Of a stretch of DNA of 64,000 bases, positions 11,361 through 22,828 are shown piece by piece. The DNA is taken from positions 372,001-436,000 of the forward strand of contig MCGO01000010.1 of the NCBI GenBank assembly GCA_002104985.1, read 5' to 3'. The position numbers were made by a program, and so were the translations under genes. The first letter of the stretch is position 1; the number at the start of each line of letters is the position of its first letter. The notes under the pieces are model-generated. The model did not search any database and was not told where the DNA came from. It worked only from the letters and a program-made list of their open reading frames with translations. This DNA comes from Rhizoclosmatium globosum (taxonomy: Eukaryota; Chytridiomycota; Chytridiomycetes; Chytridiales; Chytriomycetaceae).

Positions 11361-11866
11361 ATGTCAACAGACGGTGCGCAGCGGTATCGCGAAGAGAAGA
11401 AACTCAAGAAAGAAAAGGAAGGATATGAACTGCTCAGAATCAAGAAGCAATACCAGAAACTACTGAAGGAAGAAGGATACGATCCAACCAGCATCAACAG
11501 CCATGAGTCTGACACCACAAGCAGCGAAAAGGTATACACCATAAGAAATCGGAAAGAAACTCACCGTTGTTTCAGGCTCCTCTGAACAAAACAAAGAACG
11601 GTGGTGTACAAAAGAAGGGAGTCAAGCCAATTGCCAAAAAGACTACACCCTTTCATAAACTGGAACAAAAACGAGCAGAGGAAGAACGCATAAAGAAAGA
11701 ACAGAAGGAGAAAGAATCCAAGGAAAAGGAAGAAAAGTATAAAGCTCGAGTGGAATACTTCAAGGAACGCAAGAAGACCAAGAACTACGTAACCCGCAAG
11801 ACCAAGAAAGGGCAGCCTATCCTTTCCAACCAAATTGATGTTATTTTAAACAAACTCAGAAAATAA
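11361..11866 (+). CDS. rRNA-processing protein FYV7/CCDC59-like
   Basis: There are two exons, 11361-11531 and 11576-11866, joined across a 44-nt GT-AG intron in phase 0, giving 153 aa. The protein is almost entirely charged helix. QRYREEKKLKKEKEGYELLR at the N-terminus is followed by a long Lys/Glu coiled coil, then NYVTRKTKKGQPILSNQID at the C-terminus. The KxTKKGQPxxxNxI signature is the diagnostic end of the FYV7/CCDC59 (TAP26) family. In yeast Fyv7 acts in 18S rRNA maturation in the nucleolar small-subunit processome. The start ATG is 45 bp from the divergent Vfa1-like start. A gap of 20 bp separates its stop from the next ATG on the same strand. Confidence 0.8.
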
Positions 11867-11886
11867 AATAATAGTTTAGAAAAACG

Positions 11887-13197
11887 ATGCCGCCCAAACA
11901 ACGACCACCGAAGCCACAACGATACTGGGCCGGTCGTGGAGAGGAGATAGCGGAAGCTGATAGCGATTCGGGTGAAAGCGGGGACGAGACGGCGCCATCA
12001 ATGGCCAAGGCTGAGCCAGTGCTTGTCGCAACAAAGGGACAAGTTGCAAACGGAACTATCTACGACTACAATGCAACCGCAACAGCCGCGGCCTCGGATC
12101 GACGGCTGCGTCGTCTTCAAACCACGCAAAACGATAACGACAGTGATGAAAGTGACGACGCTGCAACATCGCGGCGACGTCGAGCCGCGCCAACTGCGTC
12201 TGACACGGCACCAGTCGCTGCGCAGCATGCTCTCGATGCCACCGCAAATGACGATGACGATGCGGAAGATGAACGTCGTCGAGAGCGGCTTCGTATGATT
12301 GCTCGTCGAAGAGCTGCCGAAGAAGATGCTGCAGAACTACTACCCGCGGACGATAATAATCCATCCGAACAATCTTCCGAATATGAAAGCGAGTCTGAAA
12401 GCGAATCTGAAGATGACTTCGCAAGTCGTAAAATGCTTAAACCAGTCTTTATCCCGAAATCTCATCGCGAGACTATTCATGAACGAGAGAGGTTGGAGAA
12501 AGAAGCGGAAGCAGCAGAGTTGAAGAGGCTTGCTGATTTGGAAGCCCGAAAAGTGGAATCGCACAATTTGGTGGAGGAAGAGCTGCGAAAAGAGATTGCC
12601 GCTGCTACAGTAAATGATACCATTCCGGATGTAGATGACACAGATGGTCTCAATGAAGAGGAAGAGTATGAATTGTGGCGACTCAGGGAGCTTAATAGAA
12701 TCAAACGAGACCGCTTGGAGAGAGACAAAGAAGAGAAAGAGCTTGCCGATATTGAGCGACGACGAAATATGACTGACGCCGAAATTCAAGCTGAAAACGA
12801 GAAATTGAATCCGAAGAAGGAGGAAAAGAAGCAGCTCAAGTTCATGCAAAAGTACTATCATAAAGGAGCTTTCTTCACAGACGAAGAGATTGTGGCGACT
12901 CGTGATTTCAATGAACCAACTTTGGAGGATAAGTTTGACAAAACTATTCTCCCTGCTGTTATGCAAGTCAAAAACTTTGGTAAATCTGGACAAACAAAGT
13001 GGACTCACTTGTCAAAAGAAGATACTTCGAACGTAAGTCGTCTCATTTTTCAGCATATAATCCTAAGCTTCACAAAATAGCGAGATTCAGCATGGTTCCA
13101 GGACAGTGACGTCAATAAGCGCACTCTGGCCAAGATGGCAGGTATGAAGCAATCTTATGAAAAACCAACAGCAAGGAAAAAGTCCAAAATCGAATAA
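11887..13197 (+). CDS. MFAP1: MFAP1-like spliceosomal protein
   Basis: There are two exons, 11887-13032 and 13081-13197, with a 48-nt intron, giving 420 aa. The N-terminus is disordered and rich in Asp/Glu/Ser with interspersed Arg clusters. The conserved C-terminal MFAP1 domain is clear from about residue 180. It includes PVFIPKSHRETI, a long Glu/Arg coiled coil, then FMQKYYHKGAFFTDEE, VATRDFNEPTLEDKFDKTIL and the terminal DSAW-QD block. MFAP1 is a component of the spliceosomal B complex, linked to tri-snRNP activation in the nucleus. The alternative acceptor at 13053 would introduce stops. The acceptor at 13080 restores the KEDT...DSAW junction expected in the family. Confidence 0.93.
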
Positions 13198-13261
13198 ATA
13201 ATAATGAATTGATGAAGAAGAAAGGAGGAGGGTTTTCGCAAAAAAAACAGTTTTGGAACAA

Positions 13262-14805
13262 ATGGCTGATCAAGGTGGTCCATCGTCTGGTTCCTCCTCC
13301 ACGGGTGCTCGAGTCTGGACAGACGATATCGACACAGCCCCTGCCGAGTCTTACTATGACATTCTCGGAGTCGGGAAGGATGCAGATGCGGATCAAATCC
13401 GACGAGCATACCGAAAGGCTGCACTCAAGTGTCACCCGTAAGTTATTGAGTCAAGTTCTGTATCAGCTCATCTTGTTATTTCTTGAAGAGATAAGAAGGG
13501 AGACGACCCAGTGGCGGCGGAGCAGTTCCAGAAGCTATTGAAGGCATATGAGGTCTTATGTGAGTGTCCCACATCAGTACTGATTACAAATCTAACATCA
13601 AGGCAGCGGACGAAAAGAAACGACAAGTTTATGATAAATATGGAGCCAATGGTGTAGAAATGATGGACAAAATGCCGTTCTTGGATGTTGGAATGATCCT
13701 TGCTATGAAGTCATTATTCTGTGTCATCACCATCCTGTCTGCCATTCTGCTCCTCTTGCCCATCTTTATTTCTATGAAAGTAGATGGCAAGATTAGTTGG
13801 AGCTGGCCTGTTGTATTCATTCCATCCTTCTTGGTTTTGGGTGTCGTTCTTATTGTCGTTGCGACGGGCTCTACAGCAGACGAAGATGAAGATGAATCGG
13901 ATAAACGTCAATCTCGCCAAGAAAGACTAATTGAAAAGGGCTACAATTTTGTCTATGTCCTCGTTTTGACTGTATTTGACATCTTGTTACCTCTTAAGCT
14001 GGAGGGTATCCTTTCTTGTTCCTGGGCAGCCGTATTTATCCCTTGGTTTTTACTGGAAGTTTCGCACTTTGTGTCGTCGATTTTTGTTTTGGTTTCCAGC
14101 ATTAAGGAAGGCGCTTATGTAACTCCGCCAACGTCGTTGGAGGAAGCCGAAGACCAGGAAACTGCAAAAAGACCTTTGACATCCGGCGAAATTGGAATTC
14201 TCTTGTTCACAGAATTCAACTTTTATGTTCTGCGTGTTATTCAGGCGATATTGTTGGTAATCAAGGTAGACAATCCAGATACTATTTCGTGGGGGTACGT
14301 GTCAGATGTTTTCTAGCTTCCAGATTCTAATTCATTGCTTTGCATTAGTGCAACATTTGTGCCCATTTACATTCTCATAGTCTCGAACCTCATTTCCCTG
14401 ACACTCAGGTTCCTCTCTGGAGTATCTCAACTGGAAACGCCTCGTGAAAGGCGATCTGCCGCCATAGTTTTTGCAGTTGTTTTTGCAGCTATTGCCTCCA
14501 TCTTCTCCGTCTTTACTTGGCTTTTAGTTCGAAGGGTTTCAGGCAATGACGGCTACCCACCTGCCGCAGTACTTCTCATTCCAGTATTTTTCGTATTTGC
14601 ACTGCTCTTGTGCTGCTGTGGCTGCTTTTTGCCTTGTATGATGACTGTTGGCTTGCAAGGAGCGATGAACGAAATGGGAGCTCAAGAAGCTGGTGAAGCT
14701 GGCCAAACAGGAGAACGACGGGAGCGCCCACTTGTTCCTTTGGTGAAGCGTATCGCCGCGCCAAAAGCCGAACAGCAACAGAGCAAGACAACCCTCGTCA
14801 GCTAA
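13262..14805 (+). CDS. J-domain protein with multiple membrane segments (TMEM185-like)
   Basis: There are four exons: 13262-13437, 13489-13559, 13607-14294 and 14349-14805. An N-terminal J domain (about residues 28-90) begins [20 protein letters not shown]. Its HPD motif is rebuilt exactly at the first splice junction, and it ends [13 protein letters not shown]. It is followed by at least six hydrophobic segments, with repeated [12 protein letters not shown] and [13 protein letters not shown] motifs like those of the TMEM185/TMEM60 (fragile-X-F-associated) family. The C-terminus is polar and basic. The J domain should recruit an Hsp70 to a membrane, probably the ER, but location and client are inference. 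An alternative ATG 9 nt upstream (13253) is in frame. The gene ends 352 bp from the convergent eEF3 stop. Confidence 0.85.
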
Positions 14806-15157
14806 TACCTTGTTCTTTCTTTCATCTCTTGAGTAAACCTTTTTTATTGCTTTTGAATCACTGAATGAATAGCCGTGAAATCAGAACCGTTCCGTCATTT
14901 TGAGTACAACCTTCCACACAGAACTTGCGACCGCAGTACTCATTGTCAATCATTTCGAGAACGTGGCGTATCGGAATTGGTTGTGGAAACTTAATGTCCA
15001 CAGAGGAGTGGGTCCAATCCATATATGCAGGAAATTCTCTGGAAGGGCGATTTCGGTTCATTTTTTTTGTGGTTGGTGGCGAAAAGTTCGCAACAAACAA
15101 ACTCTTTATTGTGGAGTATGGGACCTAAAATTTCCCTAAAGAAGCTAATACATAAAA
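14806..15157. other. Convergent intergenic region with a possible small gene
   Basis: This lies between the stops of the J-domain gene and eEF3. It must hold both 3' UTRs. It also holds an 80-codon minus-strand frame (14858-15100) described separately. No other element was recognised. Confidence 0.5.
14858..15100 (-). CDS. Possible small hypothetical protein, 80 aa
   Basis: This open frame starts at an ATG at 15100 and ends at 14858, just beyond the eEF3 stop. The sequence is varied and protein-like. It has an N-terminal basic stretch (TTKKMNRNRPSREFP), then IKFPQPIPIRHVLEMIDNEY, two cysteines (CGRKFCVEGC) and a hydrophobic end (DGTVLISRLFIQ). The pattern is reminiscent of a small OB-fold, but I do not recognise a family. 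It sits in the expected 3' flank of eEF3, so it may be a chance frame or part of a spliced small gene. Confidence 0.35.
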   Translation of the reverse strand: MFVANFSPPTTKKMNRNRPSREFPAYMDWTHSSVDIKFPQPIPIRHVLEMIDNEYCGRKFCVEGCTQNDGTVLISRLFIQ

Positions 15158-18100
15158 TTACTCTGAGTCGGTGTTCTTGGGCTTGTCGCCGCCTTCAATA
15201 AGCCACTTCAAGTGTCTCTCACGTCTGCGAACCTCCTGAGCCTTCAACTCATTTCTTGTAAGCTTCTTCTTTCTTGGACGAATTTTGGCCTCAATTTTTC
15301 TCGCTTCTTCTTCATGATCTTCAAAGTTGGAAGCGGCCACTTCATTCTTTCCTTTGTGAGTTAGCTGACCAGCCTCGACGTGCCACAACTCTGGACAGAG
15401 AGCAGTCAAAAACTCGTCATTGTGTGAAATCATAACGACACCACCACCCCAATCTCTAATTGCAACAGCAAGACCACCGAGAGAGTCACGATCCAAATAG
15501 TTGGTAGGTTCATCAAAGACAAGCAAGTGAGGGTTTTGCCAAAGAGCTGCAGCAATAACGACCTTAACTTTTTGTCCTCCAGAGAGCCCTCCAATTTGGT
15601 TGTAGTCGGCAATATCTCCATCCAATCCAACATCTTCAAAGTGCTTGCGAATGACAGATGGAATCAGTTCACGGTAGCCAAGACCTTCACGAGCAGCTTC
15701 GTAATCATCGAACTCTTGAACAATTTTGTTGAATCCTTCTTCAACCAAACGCTCACGAGGTAACCAGGTGTTGAACTTGTGTTTGTAGCCAACCCACTTG
15801 ATTTCGTATTGGAAAGACTTCTTCAACTTTTGTCTTCCGATAATAACCTTAGAAAATTATATCAGTACAATAAAATAGGGGGAAACGTTCGTCAAACCTC
15901 AATTTGTCTCTTGGTGTCTCCAATATCCCAGTACTTGGCCATTTGCGCTTTCTCTTCCTCAGTCAGAATTCTGGTGACTTTGGAGTGAACTTCTCTGTCA
16001 TCTCCATTCTGATAACGCCATTGCAAGTATTTGTTTGGAGTCATATCAAGATGTTGTTCCAAGTGGTGGAAAGCATGCTGAGCTACGTAACCAACACGCA
16101 AGTTTGGGTGTTTCCACACAGTTCCAGACTGTGGCTGAACTTCACCCAAAAGGACTTTGATGAGTGTACTTTTACCCGCACCATTTTTCCCGATGATTCC
16201 CACACGAGATGAGAGACTGACTGAAACACTGACATCTTTCAAGGATGGCTTGCTGGCTCCAGGATATTGGAAGTTGACGTTGTTCATGTACAAAATTGAT
16301 TTTGTAGTACTCTTGACTCCAGTGAGAATAGTTGGTGGAGGGAAGGTAAATTTCACTTGAGATGCACTCAGAGTGTAGTAGGATTTTCCCTCAGGTCGAA
16401 CTTTGACAAATTCACTCAAGTTTCCTTTGTAATAGACGAGCTTTTTGCGTTCGTAGTGGATGATATGTGTACAAACGTTGTCCAAGAATCCAGAGTCATG
16501 GGAGACAATAAGGGACGTAATTCTTGTTTGACTGTTCAGGTAATCCTCCAACCACTTGATGTTTCCAACGTCCAAGTGATTGGTAGGCTCATCCAAGAGA
16601 AGAACGTCTGCATCCAAAAGCATAGCACGAGCAAGTTCCAACTTCATCTTCCAACCTCCTGAAAGGGATCCGACAGGATCTTGCTGCATCTGCTCTGTAA
16701 ATCCAACCTTGAACAGAGCATCGGCGATTTCATTACGAGACTTATCCTTGACCTTCACATCCGACGCAATAAATTCCACAATGGGAAGGGTGGCGTCCTC
16801 TCCTTGTAAAGCGTGCTCAACCATTACCGTACGAAGTTGATCGGCGCTTGGGAATCCATCAACTTTTCCCTGAGAAATTGCACGCATAAGGGTAGACTTT
16901 CCAGCACCGTTAGCACCACACAGTCCATAGCGCATACCACGCTTGAGAGTCAAGTTAGTGTGGTTCAGCAACATCATTCCACCGTAAGCCAAACTATCAC
17001 AAATATTAATCAATGATGAATAAAATCTAACCTCACCTAAAATCACAGTTGCAAACCTCCTCAATTCCATCATCTTCTTCCGCAGCATCTCCTTGTCTTC
17101 GCTTCTACTTACAATTGTTAGAATGTGACACAAAAAGCTGAACCACACTAACTCTGTCCAACGCTTGGTAGTAGCTCAAAATACTTTTCACTACAGGTTC
17201 AACATCTTTTCTTTCAATAAAGCCGGCCAGAATTGATGAACAAATGTCCAGTTCTTTCCATTCCTTGTAAGACATACGGTTTTCTTGAAGCATTTTGGAA
17301 GCCATTGGAGCAATAAAGTTCAATGCTTGCAAGAACAATGGATCGACGAAAACTCCAGTTGACTTGAAAATAGTCGATTCAAATGTTTTGAGAACGGATT
17401 GTGGCAAGAGCTCATCAGGAATCACTGTTTCCGTTTTGGAACCACCTCCAGCCTTGATCAATGTGTTCTTAGCAGCAGTAGCCAATGCACGGACTTCAGG
17501 GAAAGCAGCCATTTCAATTATCACTTCCAGCCCTGGCAAGAGCAGTGGCAAGAACTGTCCAGCCTCGACTGGATCTCTGCAAAGCTTACACAAGTTGTCG
17601 ATGATAACAACAGCTTGTCTTTGAACAACCATGCTACGTTCATTCAACGCTCTGACAAGAATAGGGACCAAAATGGCGAGGGCGGGGCCATTTACTTCGG
17701 CAACGAAGGTAGTAGCACTCAGCTTCTGTACACATTCAGTAATGTGATCTGGGTGAGCAATACAGTCAACCAAGATAGGGATTTTAGGTGTCAAATCTTG
17801 GTTTCCAACCACACTACAGATGGCTGTCATAGTTTGGAAAGCAGCCTCGGAGACTTCAGTACGAGTGTCATCGATACATTCGCTAACGACAGGAATGAGT
17901 GAGACCAAACTAGCTCCGATTTGTTCTGGGGCACGGGCGGCCAACTGCTTCAAAATGTTGAGGGCTGCAACTCTGGATTTGCAAGTTAATGATGAACTCG
18001 AGTCCTTGACAACTTCTTTATCCTTACCTGGTGTGCCATTTGCGGGCAGATGGAAGACCATGTTCGTAGAGGAAGGGGAGAAGGTGAGGCCCAACCGCTT

Positions 18101-18539
18101 CTGGGGAAGCGAGCTTAAACAAAGCTTCAGCAGCAGCAACCTAGGACCGATATAAGAATATCAACCACCATATAAAGCATTCACTCACGGCAGCATCACG
18201 AACAACATTTCCCTTATCGGCACATGCCTCGAAAATCAACGGACCATATCTGTTCAAAACCAACGGAACACATCCGTTTGCGTTGGCAGCCTTGAAAAGA
18301 GCACCAAATCCAAGCATGGCACCTTCTCTAGCAAGGCCGCTCTTCTTGTCTTTGGCAGCAGCCTCGAGGGAGTCCAGTACTCCGAAGTCGAGCAGGGCTC
18401 GTGGGCCCTCAACCGCCTTCTCGCCAAGAGTAAGGCGTGCGATCGCCTGAGCAGCGACGACAACTTCATCAGAGGTCTCGGCAGTGTAGAGCTCTTTCAA
18501 CAGGCCGTCAACAGTCTCCTTATTGAGCACTTCGGGCAT
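15158..18539 (-). CDS. Translation elongation factor 3 (eEF3)
   Basis: Six exons (18189-18539, 18028-18140, 17153-17972, 17037-17104, 15898-16993, 15158-15847) join in frame to 1,045 aa, essentially the usual length for eEF3. HEAT repeats fill residues 1 to about 330. Two ABC modules follow. The first has Walker A GANGAGKSTLM, signature LSGGWKMKLELARAM and Walker B LLLDEPTNHLD. The second has GKNGAGKSTLIKV, LSGGQKVKVVIA and FDEPTNYLD. The chromodomain-like insert (SFQYEIKWVGYKHK) lies inside module 2, and the C-terminus is Lys/Arg-rich. eEF3 is a ribosome-dependent ATPase needed in fungal elongation for tRNA exit-site release, acting in the cytosol. Its presence is the best evidence that this is a fungus. 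The intron at 17105-17152 ends in GTAAGTAG and has a CTAAC branch site. Confidence 0.97.
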
Positions 18540-18650
18540 TCTTGTTTTGGAGAAGGAAAACGTCAAGGAACAAAAAACAAAACGGGTTGTGCAAAATTTT
18601 TTGGCCCCCCAAAACACGTGTTTGTGTTTCCAATTTTATTGAGATTATGT

Positions 18651-20051
<1,401 letters not shown>

Positions 20052-20171
20052 TTGTTGTGTGTTTTTAAGGAAATGAGGGTTAATAAATAAGAAGTAATTA
20101 ACGTTTAATTAGTCCACGTTGCAGAAGACACTGCGAACGAATCTCTTCAGACATAAATTGTAAAACTAAAA

Positions 20172-21558
20172 CTAAACTGATTGAGAACCTGATTCCTCTG
20201 CCTCCTCTGCATCTTCTGCATCCTCTGCCTCATCCTCATCTTCTTCAGACCCACCACTTTCGGATGGGAAAGGGCGCTTCAGGACAGTTCTAACTGCATT
20301 CAAAACTTCTTCGTGAATTGCCTTCGAAGTTGCAACCACACCCTTGTTGCTTTTCAAAGTTCTACCCACGCTGAAATCCAATGGCTTTCCATCAATATCA
20401 GTTACAATACCACCAGCCTCTTGAACAATCAACATGCCCCCGGCATGATCCCAAATCTTCTCCTCGTAGGTGTCGCTGACTGGAAGACGGAGGTAAATAC
20501 CAGCGTCACCACGAGCCACAACTCCATATTTGCACTGCGAATCCATACGAACGCTGTCTCCCGAAATATGAAGCATTTGAGCAATTTGGGCGGATTCGGA
20601 TTGCGAAGTGTGACCAGCTTCTACACTTTCACAGAAAACAGTTTCATTAGCGTTCTTGACATTCGTAGTCTTGATTTTGGTGAGAGTTTCAGAAGCAAAT
20701 GAACGCTGGAAGGTATGAGAGTCAGAACCAAATCAAAGAAAAGTTCTGACACGTACAGTAAAAGCACCGTAACCTCTAGTAGCAATAAAAAGACAACCGC
20801 GTTCTCCCTCTGGTTTGGATAGATCGACAGGAAGATTTGGGCAACCAATAACTCCGAGCTCCACCTTTCCGTTGTTTACTAACGCAAGACATACGGCAAA
20901 CTGCTCTCCTCTCAAGAATCCTTTCGTGCCATCAATTGGATCCAACGTCCAGAATCTGCCTTCAGCACCACCTGCATAGTTTCCGAGGTCAATGAACTTG
21001 GTCATCTATATTTTGACACGGGCAGTCAGTATATTTCCAAAGACTGACATTTATAGACCTGATCCGCAGTCATTGGGCTCTCCTGAACACTGTTGACAAG
21101 TTCCAGAACTCTGTCACGCATAGAGTGGTCGGCATGAAGGTCTTTAGAGTCCTCCTCACCGACGATAGGGTCTTCTGGAAAAGAGCTGCTAAGCAAGGCA
21201 TTCACGATCGCTTGGGCACCAAAGTCGGCAACTGCATCAGAGGTGTTGATCAGATTAGGTTGGCCAAAATCAAAAACAAACCAGTCACAGGACTCTTGTC
21301 CTTCTTTGTCAATGTCTCTTCAGTTACGAGCGCCTTAAATACAGATTGACAGAGTTCAGAGGCTTTCAAAACAGCCTTGATCGCAACTTTCATTTCGGCA
21401 TCGAGATAAGGAACCTTTGGACGACGTCCCGGCTTTCTTCCGTCTGGGTTCACCTTTCTTGGCTTCTTTGGAGGTGGAGGAGGAGCGAATGGAATGTCCT
21501 CCGAGTCGGATGGATCATAGTACTTTGTCTCACTGGGTCTGGCTCTGCGAGGCGGCAT
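20172..21558 (-). CDS. 3'(2'),5'-bisphosphate nucleotidase (HAL2/MET22), copy 1, with AT-hook-like N-terminus
   Basis: Four exons (21282-21558, 21059-21231, 20757-21005, 20172-20705) give 410 aa. The core has the inositol-monophosphatase-fold motifs VGEEDS, WTLDPIDGTKGF and WDHAGGMLIVQEAGG, with the metal-binding Glu/Asp residues present. The enzyme hydrolyses PAP to AMP, protecting sulfate assimilation and RNA processing. Compared with its tandem copy it has about 50 extra N-terminal residues (MPPRRARPSETKYY, then a Pro run, then RKPGRRPKVP resembling an AT-hook) and an acidic C-terminal tail (SEEDEDEAEDAEDAEEAEE). It also has an intron at 21232-21281 that copy 2 lacks. The start at 21558 is the first ATG; the open frame extends a little upstream without one. 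The extensions suggest nuclear targeting, which is inference. Confidence 0.92.
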
Positions 21559-21629
21559 CTTTCTCTTTTTTGGGTCCGAACCGAACCTTATCAAATCAAA
21601 TATGAAAGCAGGACGTTGCTTTTAATGGA

Positions 21630-22757
21630 TTATAACTGAGATTTGCCCAATACAATCCTTACTGCATCCAATACTTCAGCATGGATTTTTGGAGAAGAAG
21701 CCGCCACGATACCCTTATTGTTCTTGAGCGTTCTTCCAACACTGAAATCTAGTGGTTTTCCATCCACATCTGTAATGGCTCCGCCCGCTTCTTCGACAAT
21801 GAGCATTCCTCCGGCGTGGTCCCAAATCTTTTCTTCGTACGTCTCGCTCACTGGAATACGCAAATAGATTCCCGCGTCTCCTCTAGAAACGATTCCATAC
21901 TTGCATTGAGAGTCCATTCTGATGCTTGGGCGCGTGATCCCCAGACGATGAGCCACTTGAGCGGCCTCACTTTGAGAGCTATGGCCCGCTTCCACACTTT
22001 CACAAAAGATTGTTTCACTAGTATTCTTGACGTCTGCGGTCTTGATTTTGGTGAGGACTTCGGAAGTGAAGGAACGCTATTCATCAGGAGTAAATTAGTT
22101 TCGCGTCAGAGTGGAAAGAAGAGGGGAGACTACGAAAGCCTAACCTGGAACGCTCCTCCACCTCTAGTAGCAAAGAACAAGGACCCACGCTCACCCTCAG
22201 GTTTTGTAAGGTCAATTGGTAGATTTGGGCAACCCATCACCCCAAGCTCGACTTTTCCATTAACCACTAAAGAAAGACAAACTGCGAATTGTTCTCCTCG
22301 CAGGAATCCTTTCGTGCCATCAATCGGATCTAAAGTCCAGAATCTGCCCATTGGACCACCAGCAAAGGAACCAAGATCAATGAACTTGGTCATCTGGCGT
22401 ATGTAGTGTTGGATTTAAGCCATTACAATGAAGGAGTAGTTTTCAAACACAGACCTCCTCGGCCGTCATTGGCTGATCATGGACACCGTTGACAAGATTG
22501 AGGACTCTGTTGCGCAAGGATTCATCAGCATGCAAGTCCTTTGAATCTTCCTCGCCAACAATTGGATCGTTCGGAAAGTGTCTGTTGAGCAAGGCATTCA
22601 CGATTGCCTGAGCGCCGTAGTCCGCAACAGTGACGGGACTCTTATCTTTCTTGATTACGGTCTCGGTTGAGACGAGGGCCTTGAACACGGACTGGCACAG
22701 ACGCGAGGCAGCGAGAACAGCGTCGATGGCGACTTTGGTTTCGCGGGCGAGAGCCAT
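21630..22757 (-). CDS. 3'(2'),5'-bisphosphate nucleotidase (HAL2/MET22), copy 2
   Basis: Three exons (22455-22757, 22145-22393, 21630-22076) give 332 aa, close to the usual size for Hal2/Met22. Motifs VGEEDS, WTLDPIDGTKGF and WDHAGGMLIVEEAGG are intact. The N-terminus MALARETKVAIDAVLAASRL is the normal start of the family, without the extension seen in copy 1. Introns 2 and 3 of copy 1 are at the same positions here, which shows the pair arose by tandem duplication. The function is removal of 3'-phosphoadenosine 5'-phosphate. The start faces the divergent gamma-glutamyltransferase start 71 bp away. Confidence 0.95.
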
Positions 22758-22828
22758 TTGATTTGAATTTGTTGTTTGTTGTTTGTGTGTTTGTGTTTGT
22801 GGCGCCTTTGTTTTCAACACCAACCAAA
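22758..22828. promoter_or_regulatory. 71-bp divergent promoter between HAL2 copy 2 and GGT
   Basis: Start codons of the two genes point away from each other across 71 bp. This segment contains a TTG/TGT-rich run. No further element was recognised. Confidence 0.55.

Noticed and set aside
16157..18155. Plus-strand open frames across the eEF3 locus
   Set aside because: They are antisense shadows of a strongly coding minus-strand gene and have no recognisable domains.
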